DNA from: Leptodactylus fallax
Lineage: Eukaryota > Chordata > Amphibia > Anura > Leptodactylidae
Length of the DNA stretch: 64,000 nt
Direction: 5' to 3'
Assembly: GCA_947044405.1 (NCBI GenBank)
Contig: CAMRHE010000115.1
Span: forward strand, 2,728,001-2,792,000
The notes under the pieces are model-generated. The model had not been told where the DNA came from, searched no databases, and saw only the letters and a list, made by a program, of their open reading frames with translations. Shown piece by piece: positions 1 to 12,887 of this stretch (within the stretch, counting starts at the first letter, position 1; each line of letters opens with the position of its first letter). Both the position numbers and the translations under genes were made by a program.

Positions 1-1399
1 TTTATTAGGAGTACTCTCATGACACTGTGTATAAAAGGGTACAATGCTTGCAGACTATCTACTATTACTATCTACATAGGACTATTAGCTACTATTTATT
101 TTCCTCAGAACTTGCACCATGGTTGCTTTCCAATTCATGAGGAGCCAGCTCCATTAGGATAGAGCTATGAGCTGTGTCTACAGCTTAGCTACTGTACCTA
201 CAGGGGATCTAAGTTATCATTGGTTAAGCCTATTGCTCTGTTTCACCACCTTACAATTGTGTGTATCAGAAGGAGTACTATGTCTCCTTAGGAAATTGCC
301 TTTGCAGGCTACCTTTCATTGTACAGGAACTTACAGACCATACATGCCCTACTAAGGATTCTGGGAAAAAGAATATTCAAATAAGTTTTTCTTGGTGGAA
401 AAATGAAAACTTGCTGTAGCACTTTTTGGAATGTAACTCCTTGTAGATCATGCCAGTTTATTCAGAAACCTAGTGGCATGATCTGGGATTGAAGCCAAAC
501 CAGAATATCTACTCCAAAAAGGAGAGAGCCCCATCCACAGACAGCTGTTTTGAGGTCATTGCCCCTTACCAGTGTGAAGCAGAGTATTGGCTGGCTAGGT
601 GAGAGATCATAGACATGGGTCAGAAGGGTTACTTTTCCAAGAATCCTGAGAAGGGCCTGTGTGTATGAACGGCAGCCTGCAAAGACATTCTCCTTGAGGA
701 AAGATAGTATTCCTCCTTACCCTTATCTATGACCTACCACCTAACCAGCCAGTAACCTGCTCCACAATAGCCCCAAAACAGCTCTCTCCCCCTTTCTTCC
801 TACAGGGTGTCTAATCTCACCATGTTTGGCATCAATGTGAGACACATTAGGGATAGGTCTAGACTGCAGACTGTACTAACCTTTTTACCATCACAGGGCT
901 GTGACATTTATATGCCTCAGGAATGAGTTTTGCCTTGTTTCAGGCACAATAAGGGGGAACATGTTCACACTTGATTCCATCCAAGAGCTTGTCTGCGGCC
1001 ACCTTCTGGTCATAGATGGGCAGGGGAGCTGCTTAGGCTCATCAACTCTTTCCTCACATCCTCAATAATAGAACAGTAGATGCCGGGTCTTTAAAGATGG
1101 CGGCCACTCTAAAGCAGCGTGGCTTCCATAACCAGAGGGTCTCTACTGTATTGTACAATGGAGACCCGAAACTAACGCCTGCGATCAGAGTTTACTCTGG
1201 GCACAGGCATTGCTTTTAGATATGCACCCAAAAAATAAAATTTTAACCAACTAGGCCCTATAACTTTTGCATTGCAGGATGGCTCCCGCAATATTATAGC
1301 CATGTAGCAAAAGTCTCATAGACTGCAATACTGTCTATGTCAATTCAGTCTATGCGGCATGCAATAAAAAGATTGCAGGTTCAAGCTCTCTAGTGGGGG
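1..1399. other. Intergenic, no gene recognised
   Basis: No reading frame here resembles a known protein and none is long. No clear inverted repeat, tandem repeat or RNA gene was found by eye. The stretch lies about 30 kb upstream of HK2. Confidence 0.6.
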
Positions 1400-2065
1400 C
1401 CAATAAAATAAAACATAAATGTAAAAAAATATATATAAAAAACAAAAAAAACCCTGAAAATTAAAATCACCCCCCTTTCCCTAGATGTGAAATAAATAAA
1501 AAACAAACATAAACAAATTATACATCTCCGTTTCCAACGCCCACTCTACCAACATATATAGCGAACGCCGTAGCGGGAAAAAAAGTCAAAAGAGCCAAAC
1601 CACTCCCCTTTCCCTATAGTCGTTTTTTTTTACCATTTTTCCCCCCCATAAAAATTTGAATGAAAGGAAGATTAAAACAGCAGATATTGTCCTAAATGGT
1701 ATAAAAAGAAAATATACAGAAATATACAGGCACCTATACAGAAATATAAAAAAAGTTATGGGTGTCAGAATAAAAGATTTTTTTTTCAAAATTTTAGATT
1801 TTTTTAGGTGTATAAATTTGGTATCGCTATAATCGTGCTGACCCGCAGAATGCAGGTAAGATGTAATTTTGGCTACACGGTGAATTCCGTAAAAATGAAC
1901 CCCGTAAGAAAGTCTTGCAAACAAAGTTTTCCTTTGATTTTATCTCATTCTGAATTTCTTTCCAGCTTTCCAAGTTCATTGCACTAAATATTAAATGATA
2001 CCATTATGAAGTACAATGTGTCCTGCAAAAATCAAGCCCTCATATGGCTCCATGGACAGAAAAAT
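1400..2065 (-). repeat. A/T-rich dispersed repeat, reverse copy
   Basis: The stretch is rich in A runs and, read on the minus strand, matches the style of three other stretches in this window at about 18340-19180, 22255-22735 and 27480-27660. Shared landmarks are a 'tttatggc' block, a hydropyrimidine block ending in 'ctgcgggtc'-like sequence, and 'gataccaaatttatata'-like sequence. It carries no coding potential. The family name is not known to me; boundaries are approximate. Confidence 0.5.
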
Positions 2066-2093
2066 AAAAATTTTAAATAACACCTCATGTGAT

Positions 2094-2374
2094 TAAGGCC
2101 GGTTGCAGACGACCATGCTGCAACCGGCCTGCCATGAATTAAAAGCACGGGCGGCACATGATGTCCCCCGTGTGCTGCTCATGCACGGGCCGAAAAATAG
2201 GACAGGAATAGGACTTGTTCTATATTTTACGACCCGGACTGTCGGCCCGCACACGAGACAGTGAAATTCACATTCATGTGTACGGACCCATAGAACAGAA
2301 TGGGTCAGTGTGTTATCCATGAAATATACAGATAGCACACTGACTATGGCCACGGTCATCTGCAAGGGGCCTAA
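2094..2374. repeat. Palindromic MITE-like element
   Basis: The left end (from 2094, 'taaggccggttgcagacg') is the imperfect reverse complement of the right end (to about 2374, 'gtcatctgcaaggggcc'). The element is about 280 bp and has no coding frame, as expected for a non-autonomous DNA transposon. Confidence 0.55.
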
Positions 2375-4754
2375 GGCCTAACTGTGCCCCGCTGCAGTGA
2401 GAGGAGGTGCTGCAGGAACAGAGGAATGCACAAGTCTATCACAGGCTGTCCAGGAAAACTGATTTCTCACAACAAGGGCAAAATGATTATAAAAGATTGC
2501 TAATATACCAGAAAAACATAGCCATTAGGTAATTTCTCTATGTATACTGAGGCAGATGAGCCTCAGTGGGGGAGCAGGAAAGGTGTGCAAGACAATCAGT
2601 CAATGAATTATCTCGTAGCATTGTGTACTTTTTGCTGGGTCTGTTTTATACAGCAGACACACACTCACTTTGATGCATTGTTCACACACTGGAGTACATG
2701 TCTCCACCATCCCATCTTTGTATAATTTACCTGGCATTAATGTGTCATTATAGCCTTACAATATACTCCATATTGACAGAAGTGATAAGCTCTCAGGTGA
2801 CCTCGCTATCACCCGCAGGGTAAATATTTGACCTGTATCTAATAGACTGTTGTCTGCAGAGTAGAGCAAATATCCCAGTGGCGCTATTAGCAGTGTCCAG
2901 CTGCCTCTATATGTGTACTTTGGCTGCTGACCTTCCTCTTTATCAGTCCGTTGTTGCACAAATGGGTTGAAATTAGAGAACTGGTGATAAGTGAGTAGAA
3001 GACAATATTGCCAAAATCACAAGGAAGGTAACTCCAGCAACAAGACGTAATGGAGCATGTTACATCAGAAGTGTTGTGAGAAGGGCAGGCTACTAAAAGA
3101 AAGCAACATGTAACTAAAGGGAGTCTACCGCCTCGCCCACGTATATTCTACTGCCTCCACCACATTACATTGATAAATAATATACCTTATGTATGTCACT
3201 GTCGTAGATTTGGAGGAAAACAATTTTGAAGTCTTATGCAAATGAGGCAGTTGGTGCACTGGGGGCGGGCCCTTCTGCTCAGACCTTTACCATCTCATGA
3301 TTATTTTGCTGTTACTATAACAAGTTATGCAGTTGTTTGTCCATGACATGACCATGGACTGGAAGTAAACCGAATGAATAACAGCAAGCAGAGATCTAGA
3401 AAATCACAAGGAATTGATACAAAAAGTATATTGGAAAATCGTACAACTTTTTATTATACAAAAATAATATTTGTCTCTCAACATTGGTCTGAAACTGGAC
3501 AAACCCTTTAAGTAGTTCAGATGTAAAGCATTGAAAGATAGTGCCATGAGAGAGAACAATATGTGCAGAATCCATAGGGGTTGTGATCATGTTCTATTTT
3601 GGTAGTGGACTCTGTGCGACTGTCTGTAACAAAAACAGCCATGGATAAGCATTGTCACAGTAAAACAACTGGATGCAATATCCAATTCATACAGGAATCA
3701 CACAGCACATTGCACAGAGGGCATTTTATGTAGGGTGGCTTATGCATCCACCTTTTACAAAAGAATGGGACAGTAATTTTCCAAGAATCCCAAGGTCAAG
3801 GGGCATACATTATTCCAGTCAGCACATTTTTTCTCTAATCTTTTCATCCATGGTTGACTTTACGCACGATATCCATGTTTATACAGTATGATGTATCGGC
3901 CATACAGAGCTTTATATATACACTTTTTGTCATCAGCCTTTTGTGGGTTGGATATCCTTTACTGCTGCAGTCCTGTGGATTCTGTGACCCATATACCATA
4001 TGCTGATGCTTGCTTTAGCCAAACATTGTCTCAGAACTACCATTGACTTGCTTTCTTCATAGAACTTTCTAGTGATGTTGATATTTTTGTACAGCTTGTC
4101 CTTCCTTCATCATGTCTGACTACCATACCCATAAGGCTGTTTAGGTCACCCACATTACAGAAGGCTTGTGCAGGGCCCAGGTTACTTAAGACAAACCATA
4201 GTTGACATTATCTAGATGGGTCTCTCTAAGGATGAACTGTTCTGGTGTTCAGGATCACACTGGATTACCACCAAGGTGAGCGCATTCTATGACACCGAAC
4301 AGTTAAGTTTGTTTGTTTTTGCTTTTTTTTTGGCATGTGTATACAAGTAATGTTGGAGGGAGGGGGGTCAAAGGTGGTTGCAGGACCAGATATACTGCCA
4401 TGGCAGGTTTATTGCTTTTCATCTTCCCAAAGTGTGGATGAAATCAGTCATTTCACAACTTTTCAAGATGTGAAAAGTGGAAGGAGGGGGCACCCTGGCA
4501 GGAGGTATGGCTAAACACAAGCCTGTGGCTTCACATTACAAAAGACTGGGAATACCTTGAAAACGTCACATCTTGGAAGCCAGCAAATAAGCTGGGTGTG
4601 CCCAGTCCATCTAAGAAATCCTCCAAGCTCCATGGAAACAAAAGGACTCTAAGTTATCAGGTGTATTCTGTTTTTCTACTTTTATTTTAAAAACTTTTTA
4701 ACTTTTTTCTTGTCTTGTTATCTTTTATTCTTTTATTTATTAATATATATATAA
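2375..4754. other. Intergenic, no gene recognised
   Basis: Nothing coding is supported. A short stretch from about 3116 ('taaagggagtctaccgcc') looks like one end of a frog-type MITE with no matching right end. The rest appears to be unique or strongly decayed sequence. Confidence 0.5.
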
Positions 4755-5110
4755 TGTGAGAGTGTGAACCCAGAGGGCGCTACTGAGCGACCCAGAGCCA
4801 GGCTTGAAAAGCTCCTCAGTCACACTCATAGGTGGGGGCACCAACTCCAGACGGAGTGTCTGCAGCAGGAGAGAGTGTTGTGGAGACCTGCAGGAAGCAG
4901 GGAGACCGGAAACCAGTCCCAAGAGGACTGGGTTCCTGAAAGGAATAACTGAGCCAGGCTGTTTGTTATTTTTTGTTCCATTCGTAAGCTGAAATAAAAG
5001 CCATTTTACTTTGGATTAGCACCATCTGAATGCTGCTTCTCCGGCACTCAGTACCGCCTACACCGCTGTCGAGTCCAGGAGGCTGCCGCCTGTGAGGCTA
5101 AATCCCCCCA
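4755..5110 (+). repeat. Possible solo LTR or retroelement terminal fragment
   Basis: A moderately GC-rich block contains a clear polyadenylation signal in the context 'gctgaaataaaagccatt' at about 4990-5007, followed by a T/C-rich tail. This arrangement resembles the R/U5 part of an LTR. No second copy, no primer-binding site and no retroviral frame is present nearby, so a solo LTR is only one reading. It could equally be another dispersed repeat. An imperfect (AT)n run follows at 5119-5144. Confidence 0.3.
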
Positions 5111-5657
5111 AATTGCCACTATATATATATATATGCATATATAGCACTGAACCCCTTGTTTGGTGTTTGCGTCTGTCGGAGAGATGCGTGCATGTGTGTG
5201 AGTGGGGTTTCTGCTGAGCCCAAAGTCAGCAATGGTAGCAGTGTGTATTTGGGGTGTGTGGACTGTGTGTGATTTATGCTTAGTTTGCAGCCTGAGTGAA
5301 GGGTGAGTGCAAGATTGAGTGAGTGGAGTGAATTGACCCCTGACAGCCACACCCATGTCATGTTCTAGGATGGTCTGTACATTACAGATGGGACCAATTA
5401 GGGTCAGGCACCATCTTCAGGGCCCATAACAGCCCCACAATCTTCATCTATGATCTGTATGACCTTGTGGGATGACCACAGAATAATTTACCCTGGTGGG
5501 CCTAAGGTATTGTGGTTCATTCTCACTGCTGTTTCTTGCTAGAGTTTATTTTGAAGTTTTCCTGGGGATGGAAAACAATGAGACCCTTACTATAACACTC
5601 AACTTACGGTATTGATTTGGGGTTTACTTCACAACCTATATAACACATAGAGATATA

Positions 5658-5868
5658 CAGATGTGGCAGAGTTGACCCAAACTTCTAGAATTGGTTAAAC
5701 TGTTGCAGCGTGATATCTTATCACAGGAGACACCAAAAACCAATGAAAAGTCATTGGAAAAAACATTTTTCAGTGACTTTTCATTGGTTTTTGCTTTCTT
5801 CTTTGATAAGATATCATTCTGCAGCAGTTTTGCCATTACAGAAGTCCTGGTTAGCTCTGCTACATCTG
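5658..5868. mobile_element. 211-bp palindromic MITE, copy 1 of 3, TA-flanked
   Basis: The element runs from 'cagatgtggcagag' to 'ctctgctacatctg' and is flanked by TA on both sides (5656-5657 and 5869-5870). Almost the whole length folds back on itself: 'tgatatcttatca' in the left half is mirrored by 'tgataagatatca' in the right. Two sister copies lie at 38974-39185 and 41085-41284. TA target duplication and full-length palindromy fit a Tc1/mariner-type MITE. Confidence 0.8.
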
Positions 5869-7249
5869 TATGTATATACTCTACCTAGGAGTAATGAGAC
5901 AATACTATTTCTTTTTATGCCATCCTATTGTTTTCAGTGTAGCATTGTTGGCCTCTGTGAAGATACAAATTCTCCTAAACAGAGGATACAGTGCATTATC
6001 TTGGATTCATTGTGACGTAAATGCTCTGTAAGCACAAATATCAGTACTTCCAAGGTTGCACACTGTAGATCTTAAGATGCTTGATGGCCCCAGGAGAAAT
6101 TCATGCATCTCTTGATCTGACAATACAGTATACACATCATAGTCATCGTGCTTAGGTCTTCTATATAGATTTATTACTGGTATTATGATTATAATCTCTC
6201 ATCTGTTATGTATGCCTATACAAGTATTACATGTTATATTTATTTCTAGGTATAATGAGCCTAAATATGTAGGATTAAAGGTGTTGTCCCATCTGGAGAG
6301 CCCTTCCTTAGAATGATTCTGCCCAGGGGTGTCCAGTGCCAGGCTAGCTTCTCTAACCCCTGCCCCCAAGCTGTTATAACAAGTGGACACTCACAATGCT
6401 CTTATAATTTAGTATCACATGTGGAGTGGCTGTGGAGTTGGAGTTGGGGCCAATTTTGTCGTAAAATTTTGGCTTCTGAAATTAATAATTATTTCAATTA
6501 TATTATACAATTATTAATATTGTATAATTACTTAGATGCATAATTAGTTACATATTTACTTTCCTAATAATTGAATCATTTTTTCGTGAATTAGACAACC
6601 TATAGTGTTTCTAACTGACTGTGGTGGCCAGCCATTTCTGAGGGATTTGGAGTCGGCCGTTTGGCCCAGTGAAAGTAATTGGCAGCCATAATATACATGT
6701 TTTCATTGACTTTATCACTCTCTGCACATGGGGAAGGGTCCTCAGCAGTGAATGGAAATATGGGCAAATGTAAGGATCAGCGTAACTTTGACAATGGCTA
6801 AATTCTGATGGCCAGATGACTGGGTGAGATCATCTCTAAAACAGCAGGTCTTCTAGGGTGTTCTTGATATACAGTGGTTAGTACCTTCCAAATGCAATCC
6901 AAGGAAGGAGATCCAGTGAACTGGTCACAGGGTCATGGTTGCCCAAGGCTCGTTTCCATTGACTTGAAGGGGAGCTATACAATATTGGGTTTGATGTTAT
7001 GGCTGATTGGTGTATATCAGCTGCCCATGGAGAGATTTTTTTTTTTATTCTTATGATAGCTAAACTGGGTTAAAGGGGATGCCTAGTCCCAAATCGATTT
7101 TTCATACTGATGACCTATCCGCTACTGAATCCTGCACAGATCAGCTGTTCTGGCATCTTTTGGGTGCCGGAGGTTATAGCAGTAGATGGGGAGTGTAAGC
7201 AGGCTGATCCTATTAAAGTAATAAAAGGTGATGGTGGGTGTCTGAGTAA
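5869..7249. other. Intergenic, no gene recognised
   Basis: No supported coding sequence. An AT-rich patch lies at about 6478-6560. MITE-like ends ('ttaaaggtgttgtccc' near 6276 and 'gttaaaggggatgcc' near 7070) occur without clear partners. Confidence 0.5.
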
Positions 7250-7453
7250 GGCCTCATGTACACGACCAAGTGTGCAGGCTAAGGCTCTTCCAATGGGGCG
7301 TCCAATGCTCCATTTTGTTCTGATGATCATAAAGCAGGTCCGCTTCTGCCTCATGGCATTGGAATGGAGTGGAATAGAACCACGGATGTCATCTGAGTGC
7401 ATTCTGCTATAAAATGTCCCAAAGCCTGCACACTTGGTCATGTACATGAGACC
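7250..7453. repeat. 204-bp inverted-repeat MITE
   Basis: The left end ('catgtacacgaccaagtgtg', from 7255) pairs with the right end ('cacacttggtcatgtacatg', to 7449). The terminal inverted repeats are about 31 bp with a few mismatches. No coding sequence lies inside. Confidence 0.7.
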
Positions 7454-8290
7454 CAAGAGTTCATTTTGTCAACCTTGAATGGAGACGTCTTTGAACCCTC
7501 TTTCACTGACTAGCCAAGCAGAATGTAACAGATTGAAGTAAGCTCCCTGAGTGTGAATGAGATGCTAACTTTCATTCAGAACAATGAAGTCCCGAGCACA
7601 ATACAGAACATGTCAGACGGAGGCAGTACAACGTGATCCGGCTCTGCCTGGCTGAATACAGTGTACACCGGGACCTTTGGATCACCTTTTTGTGTATACT
7701 CTTTCTGAACTGAGCTTGTTCTCCACAATATAACAATGTGATAATGTCTAGGTGGGGTACAACATAGATTTATTCCTTACATACTGTACTTGCCTAGGCC
7801 GCTCCCTGAACACACATACTTGGTGCCAAGTGCTGGCATAAATCCTCTAGGAGTCCAATAATACATTTAACTCTATGTTATTACTACATATGTTCAACCC
7901 TGGATTATGGTTTCATTACATTTTGTTTTTTTATTTTTATCAAATTTAATGTAATTGAAATGTGAAATGTATAAACCATCCATATATTAGTATTATTGGT
8001 GTCCTCTTGTGCAGTCTATGGGTAGTCACACAGGTTGTGTCCACTGGATTTTGTTTGCTACATAAAGCAGTAGAGATGAATTTGTCATACAGTACAGAAC
8101 TTTTAGGCTGTCCGCATGAGGAAAGCAAGACTGGTTTTAAATGAATTTCTATATAAAATTGCAGATGATATACTATATCAAGATGTATTTTTCTGAAAAC
8201 CAAATTTGTCTACTGTTACAGTACTATCCTGTAGGGTACTCACCAGATTGCAGCCTCTATAATATAGTCTGTCATAGGTGGTGGCTGCAT
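7454..8290. other. Intergenic, no gene recognised
   Basis: No supported gene, tandem repeat or clear inverted repeat was seen. Confidence 0.5.
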
Positions 8291-8713
8291 TAAAGGGGTT
8301 GTCTAGGAAATACCCTTTTTTTCCTCGAGTCCGGGGAAAGCGAAAAGGGAAAAAAACATGCTCACCTGTCCCTGGTGCTCCTGTGTCCCATGACGCTGTC
8401 TGGCCCACATTGCCCCTGGGCTAGTTCTGGAGGAAGTCCTTGCCACATGTGACCATTGAGGCCAATTAGTAGACTAAGGAAAGGACCCAAGACGTCACAG
8501 GGGATGTATGTGAGTGACGTCCTGGTTCCTTTCCTTAGGTCACGTGTTGCAAGGACTTCCGCTGGAACAAGCACTGGGGTGCCGTGGGACCAGACAGTTG
8601 CCTGGGTCACCAAAGCACCGGGGAAAGGCGAGTATAGTTTTTTTTTTTTTTGCTTTTTCTTCACCTTCTTCGGCCTCCAGGAAAAAAGCGTATTTCCTGG
8701 ACAACTCCTTTAA
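8291..8713. mobile_element. 423-bp MITE with 'taaaggggttgtcc' type ends
   Basis: The left end 'taaaggggttgtctaggaaa' is mirrored by the right end 'tttcctggacaactccttta'. Inner arms also pair, for example 'ctcacctgtccctggtgctc' against the CCGGGG-rich sequence near 8610. This is the most frequent MITE type in the window; other copies or halves are at 13463, 19971, 26956, 41455 and around 58239-62315. Confidence 0.75.
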
Positions 8714-8922
8714 CACCCGGCCTCAACTATTGCCTCCACCTATCTTGCCTTATAGATTGTAAGCCTGCAGCAGGCTCCTCTTTCCTGCTTGTATCGGATT
8801 AGTCATCTAGTTAGTTTATGTTTACTGTTCGTGTTATTGTACTTGTACTATGTATGTAAACTCATTCACAGAGGTACAGCCCCATGGAACTAATGGTGCT
8901 ATAAAAATAAATAATAATTGTG
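8714..8922 (+). repeat. L2-like LINE 3' tail
   Basis: The stretch holds 'tagattgtaagcctgcagc' near 8752 and ends in 'ggtgctataaaaataaataa'. This matches the 3' end style of vertebrate L2/CR1-like LINEs, where a 'cggcgctatataaataaata' tail is followed by a short A/T microsatellite. No coding part is attached. The assignment rests on recalled family features. Confidence 0.6.
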
Positions 8923-11066
8923 TATAGAAGATAGTCTACATGTAGCCAGAGTTGGAACTGGGGATCAGAGATTCGGTACCAGCAAAAGGTCAGGACATAG
9001 ACAGGTATAACCCTAGGACCATTCCCACACTATAACACAAGGACAAGTTGTCTAAACTGAAGACCTAGGAGTTAGATGGTGAGAAGAGCTATAAAAATAC
9101 ATCTCACTTGAAAATTCTACTTAAAATGATTCATGACATTTTCTGTTGAGTAAAGTTACATCATTCTAAAAACATGCACTGAATTCTCCATTCATACGCC
9201 AGGAGTCAATATGACAACTCAGTATAGTCCACGATTAAAAAAAATGATATACAGAAAAACTGACAAACTATGTTCTGCCTTGTGCAGGGCTAGCGAAGAT
9301 GAGACACGATACAAGAATTCTCTCTTGGTAGTCTTTTAATCTCAGCGAGTTTCATGCTCCATCCTGCCAGGCCCACATTTACTAACTCTGTCTAGTAGTC
9401 AGACATCATAAATGTAGACCCCACAGTCACTCCAGAGTGCGCCAAATTTATCACAGTGAGTGAAAGATTTCATGCATCGTGCTTGCTAAAATTAGACACC
9501 TAATAATGACTTATTTTTCATTGTTTTGTATTTGTTTCTGGCAAGGTGTAACTTTTGTTCATTTGGCACAAATCAGGGAATTCTTGTCTTCACCCTTCAA
9601 CCCCTTCATAAAATTAAACTCTTTGCTGTTGAGTACTTTCTAGGTCACAAGTTCCCATAGTCTGTGACTGGTGGTATGTGCACTACATAAACCATCAAGC
9701 AAAGTCAAGGCTGGTGTATATAGAAAGGCTGGAGCCAAATTTCAAGGAACAGTGATACCACCAGGGGGCAGACAAACTAAAAACACTGCCATAGATCGGG
9801 ATTCAGGCACATGGACCTAGCATTGGTACAACCTGTGCAGTTGCACTGGGGCCCATAGGTCAGGGGGCCCTATAACCTTACCAGCAGCTTTCCACTGTCT
9901 ATTAGATTGCAGGTAAATGCCTAAACTGGATTGTTAGACGTAAGGGGGTACTCTATGGTGAAATACTGTAAAACAAGGGGTCTATAACTATTCTTGCACA
10001 GCGTCCCTCAGCTGTCTGTGTCTGGCCCTTTCGTGATCAGAAGTCAGTGCCTAAATACAGTACAATAAATACACTACAGCTTAGAAAAAAGCCCCCAGGC
10101 TCCACAGGCACAGCACAAAACAATAAATTATAGGTAAAACTAGTATCAGACATAAAAACGAGTGAGAACTGGTTGACGATACAAGGTGCAAGGTTGAACT
10201 AATATACATGTAGCAACAGGGATTAAAGGGGCGCTTTAGCTATGAAAAGTAACATGGCAATGCAAGGGACCTTATGGGAGTGCTGATGTTTGCACAGCGC
10301 TGAAGAGTAAGGACTGATGTGATGATGTGCCTTGACTAGCCCAATGAATGAACACTATCCATAGTAGATGAGGCCTGACTGACTAGTGCACACAAACAAA
10401 GGGCAAGGTAACCAGACACTAGATATGGATAGCGTCTAGTGGAAGTCTTTAATTAGAAGTCTGGGTGGCAATGTGCGCTGCATCACGTCTGCTCGCTGGA
10501 GAAAGGCTGCTCTATTTCCTATGCACTTCACATGAAGTGTTGTGCTTTCACACTAAGCTCTCATTAAATTTCACTGCTTTTTATGAAGCTTTGTAAGTCC
10601 TAGTAGAGACGTTTCTGAGACTTATTGCATTAGGCTCTAAAATTCGACTTGAGTCCAATTTATTAAGGAAATCCAGCACTCGCCCATCTTGTATAAAGCC
10701 TTATCTTATATCTTTATTATTTTACATTCATACAATCCATGCATAAAAAGCTAGGTGCAAGCTAACACACCCATTACAATGTGTTTTAGGCTAAGACCCC
10801 ACGTTGCAAAAACGCAGCAGAAAAATTGCATTTTCCAGTACCAGCAAAGTGAATGTGATTCTGGCTAATCCCATCCACACGTTACAAAAAAAAAGACCTG
10901 CAGAAAAGCAGCGTTTTCGAAAACACATGCGTTTTTGAAAAACGCAGCATGTCAATTTTACCTGCGGAAATGCTCACATTTTCCCTATAGATTTAATAAG
11001 GGAAGAAAAACCACAGAGAAAAATGCAGTAAAAAACCAATGAAAAATGCTGCGGAAAAAAAATTTG
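8923..11066. other. Intergenic, mostly without recognisable features
   Basis: No gene is supported. From about 10794 ('taggctaagaccccacgttg') to 11050 there is one arm of the CCACGTGG-type MITE family also present at 12533, 13984, 23745 and 34144, rich in 'aaaacgcagc' motifs. Confidence 0.5.
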
Positions 11067-11248
11067 CTCCTAGCGCCACCTATTGGAAGGTAGCTCCCTA
11101 TAGATTAATACCTGGTTTTTCAAACAAATTTAACGGATTAATCTGGGAATAATAGCCAAGCCAGTCTGCAAATGGAAACCTCTTCCTGTTGGAGGAGTTA
11201 TCCCTACAGATTAATAGGGAGCTACCTTCCAATAGGTGGCGCTAGGAG
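11067..11248. mobile_element. 182-bp MITE with long perfect terminal inverted repeats
   Basis: The first bases, 'ctcctagcgccacctattgg', are repeated exactly as the reverse complement at 11229-11248, and pairing continues through 'aaggtagctccctat' for roughly 40 bp. There is no coding capacity. It sits inside or beside an arm of the CCACGT-type family. Confidence 0.8.
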
Positions 11249-12532
11249 TAAATTCCTCTTTTTGACCAATGAGATGAATGGTCTAATAAGTCCCTGTACC
11301 AGTTTATCCCTAAAAGAGACATTACCCCTTCTGACATATAGAAAGTATTAAATCTAAACAATATAAAATATAAAGAATGTACATAAACATACTCCTTTCA
11401 CCCAGATCAACTATCTGCAATGACTAAATATGCTTTTATACAAACTGAACGAGTGCTGGATTTGTGGAACTCGAAAGCCTAGCGATAAGATCTGACCGTC
11501 ACTCTAGTGTTCTATAAGTGTGTGCTCGGGTTAGTGTACGGTTTATAGTCTTATGCTTCCAATGTACTATACTGCAGGAGTAGGCAACCTTCGGCACTCC
11601 AACTGTTGTAAAACTACAAATACAACCAGAATAGTCTACTGTATTTACAAGGCAAAACCTCCCCTAGATATCCTATTTTTATTTAGAGGATTATTCTATG
11701 TAGAAAATATATATTGTATGTACATTTAAGTTTTTCAAATTGTCCCTGTAGAAAAATAAAAATATATATATTTTTTTTGTAGAGCCTCTATACATTGTAC
11801 CTGCATCTCCAGAGATGTCTGAAGCACAGGGATTTGGACCTTTAGCGTTTTAGCCATACTGCGGTATATGACATCTCACAATGAAGTAGTTTGCAGCACT
11901 GCATCTGTGTACCCCTCCCCCAATAGCAGAATTATAACAGGGAGCATCTTCTGCAACGTCACACAACACCTTATAACAGGTTACATCAGCCATAGATACA
12001 ATGAAACCCTCTTGCCCCCTTTAGGATATGTCCACACGAGATGAACATCTGCACAGTTTACAGTAGCCACAAACTGGATAAAATTTTCACAAATTTTATT
12101 CATGAGCTACAAGAAAAGTCTGGGTTTTAATGGCCCTGTGTTTTTAAATATCAGCTATATTGAGGATTTTCATCGGGGCTTCATCCTTTGCAGTGCATAA
12201 TAAAACCTGCAACAAAATCTGCATGTGGCTTGGGCTATATTCATATGGCGGTGCAAAAAAAAAAATGGCTGTGAAGAAACAAAGTGTTCCACTTCAATTC
12301 TGTTGTGCATCTGTGGGCACCTGTTTTCATGGATCCCTCATGGACTTGAGTCTTTCAGGGATCCATGAAAACCATAGAGAAACAGGACCCGTGCTTATTT
12401 TAATTTCAATGGGGTGGAGGGATATTTATGCCTGTTTTCTGGTGTGACGCATTATCACCATATGACCCACATCCCCGGTGCTGTGCCTTGCTTGCCACAT
12501 TCTGTGAAAATAAGTGGGGTGGGTTGGGGGAT
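11249..12532. other. Intergenic, no gene recognised
   Basis: No coding sequence supported. A/T-rich patches near 11755-11780 and an A run near 12257 are the only notable features. Confidence 0.5.
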
Positions 12533-12887
12533 GCCTCAACCCCACGTAGCGGGCTGCAGCAAAAAAGCGCTGTGAGAAAAACCATGGCAGCAATGCTTTG
12601 CGGTTTTTGCCGCTGTGCTTTTGACAGAAAGTCCATAGAGGTTTCCTCTGAGGACTTTCTGCTTCAATTATACCTATAGGGAAACCGCCGGCATTTCTGT
12701 AGGTATAATTGACATGCTGCGATTTCCAAAATCGCAATGGTTTTGGAAACTGCATCGTTTCCGCTGCACGTATTTTTCCACAATTTGTGGATGGGATTCG
12801 GAAGAGACTGTAAAACGACGCTTTTTTTTTCAATGGCGTTTCCATCATGGCCAAACCGCTGTGTTTACGCCACGTGGGACCCCGGCC
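12533..12887. mobile_element. CCACGTGG-type palindromic MITE
   Basis: The left end around 12537 ('caaccccacgtagcgg') mirrors the right end 'cgccacgtgggaccccgg' (to about 12885). The inner arms contain AAAACGC/GCGTTTT-type blocks and 'cctataggg' near the middle. Open frames through both strands of this element reflect its palindromic base composition and are not genes. Confidence 0.65.

Noticed and set aside
4755..5361. Overlapping open frames on both strands near 4.75-5.36 kb
   Set aside because: Short, mutually overlapping, within repeat-like and microsatellite sequence; no recognised family.
12426..12854. 142-codon frame on the minus strand and overlapping frames on both strands
   Set aside because: It lies within a palindromic MITE; mirrored base composition gives open frames on both strands.
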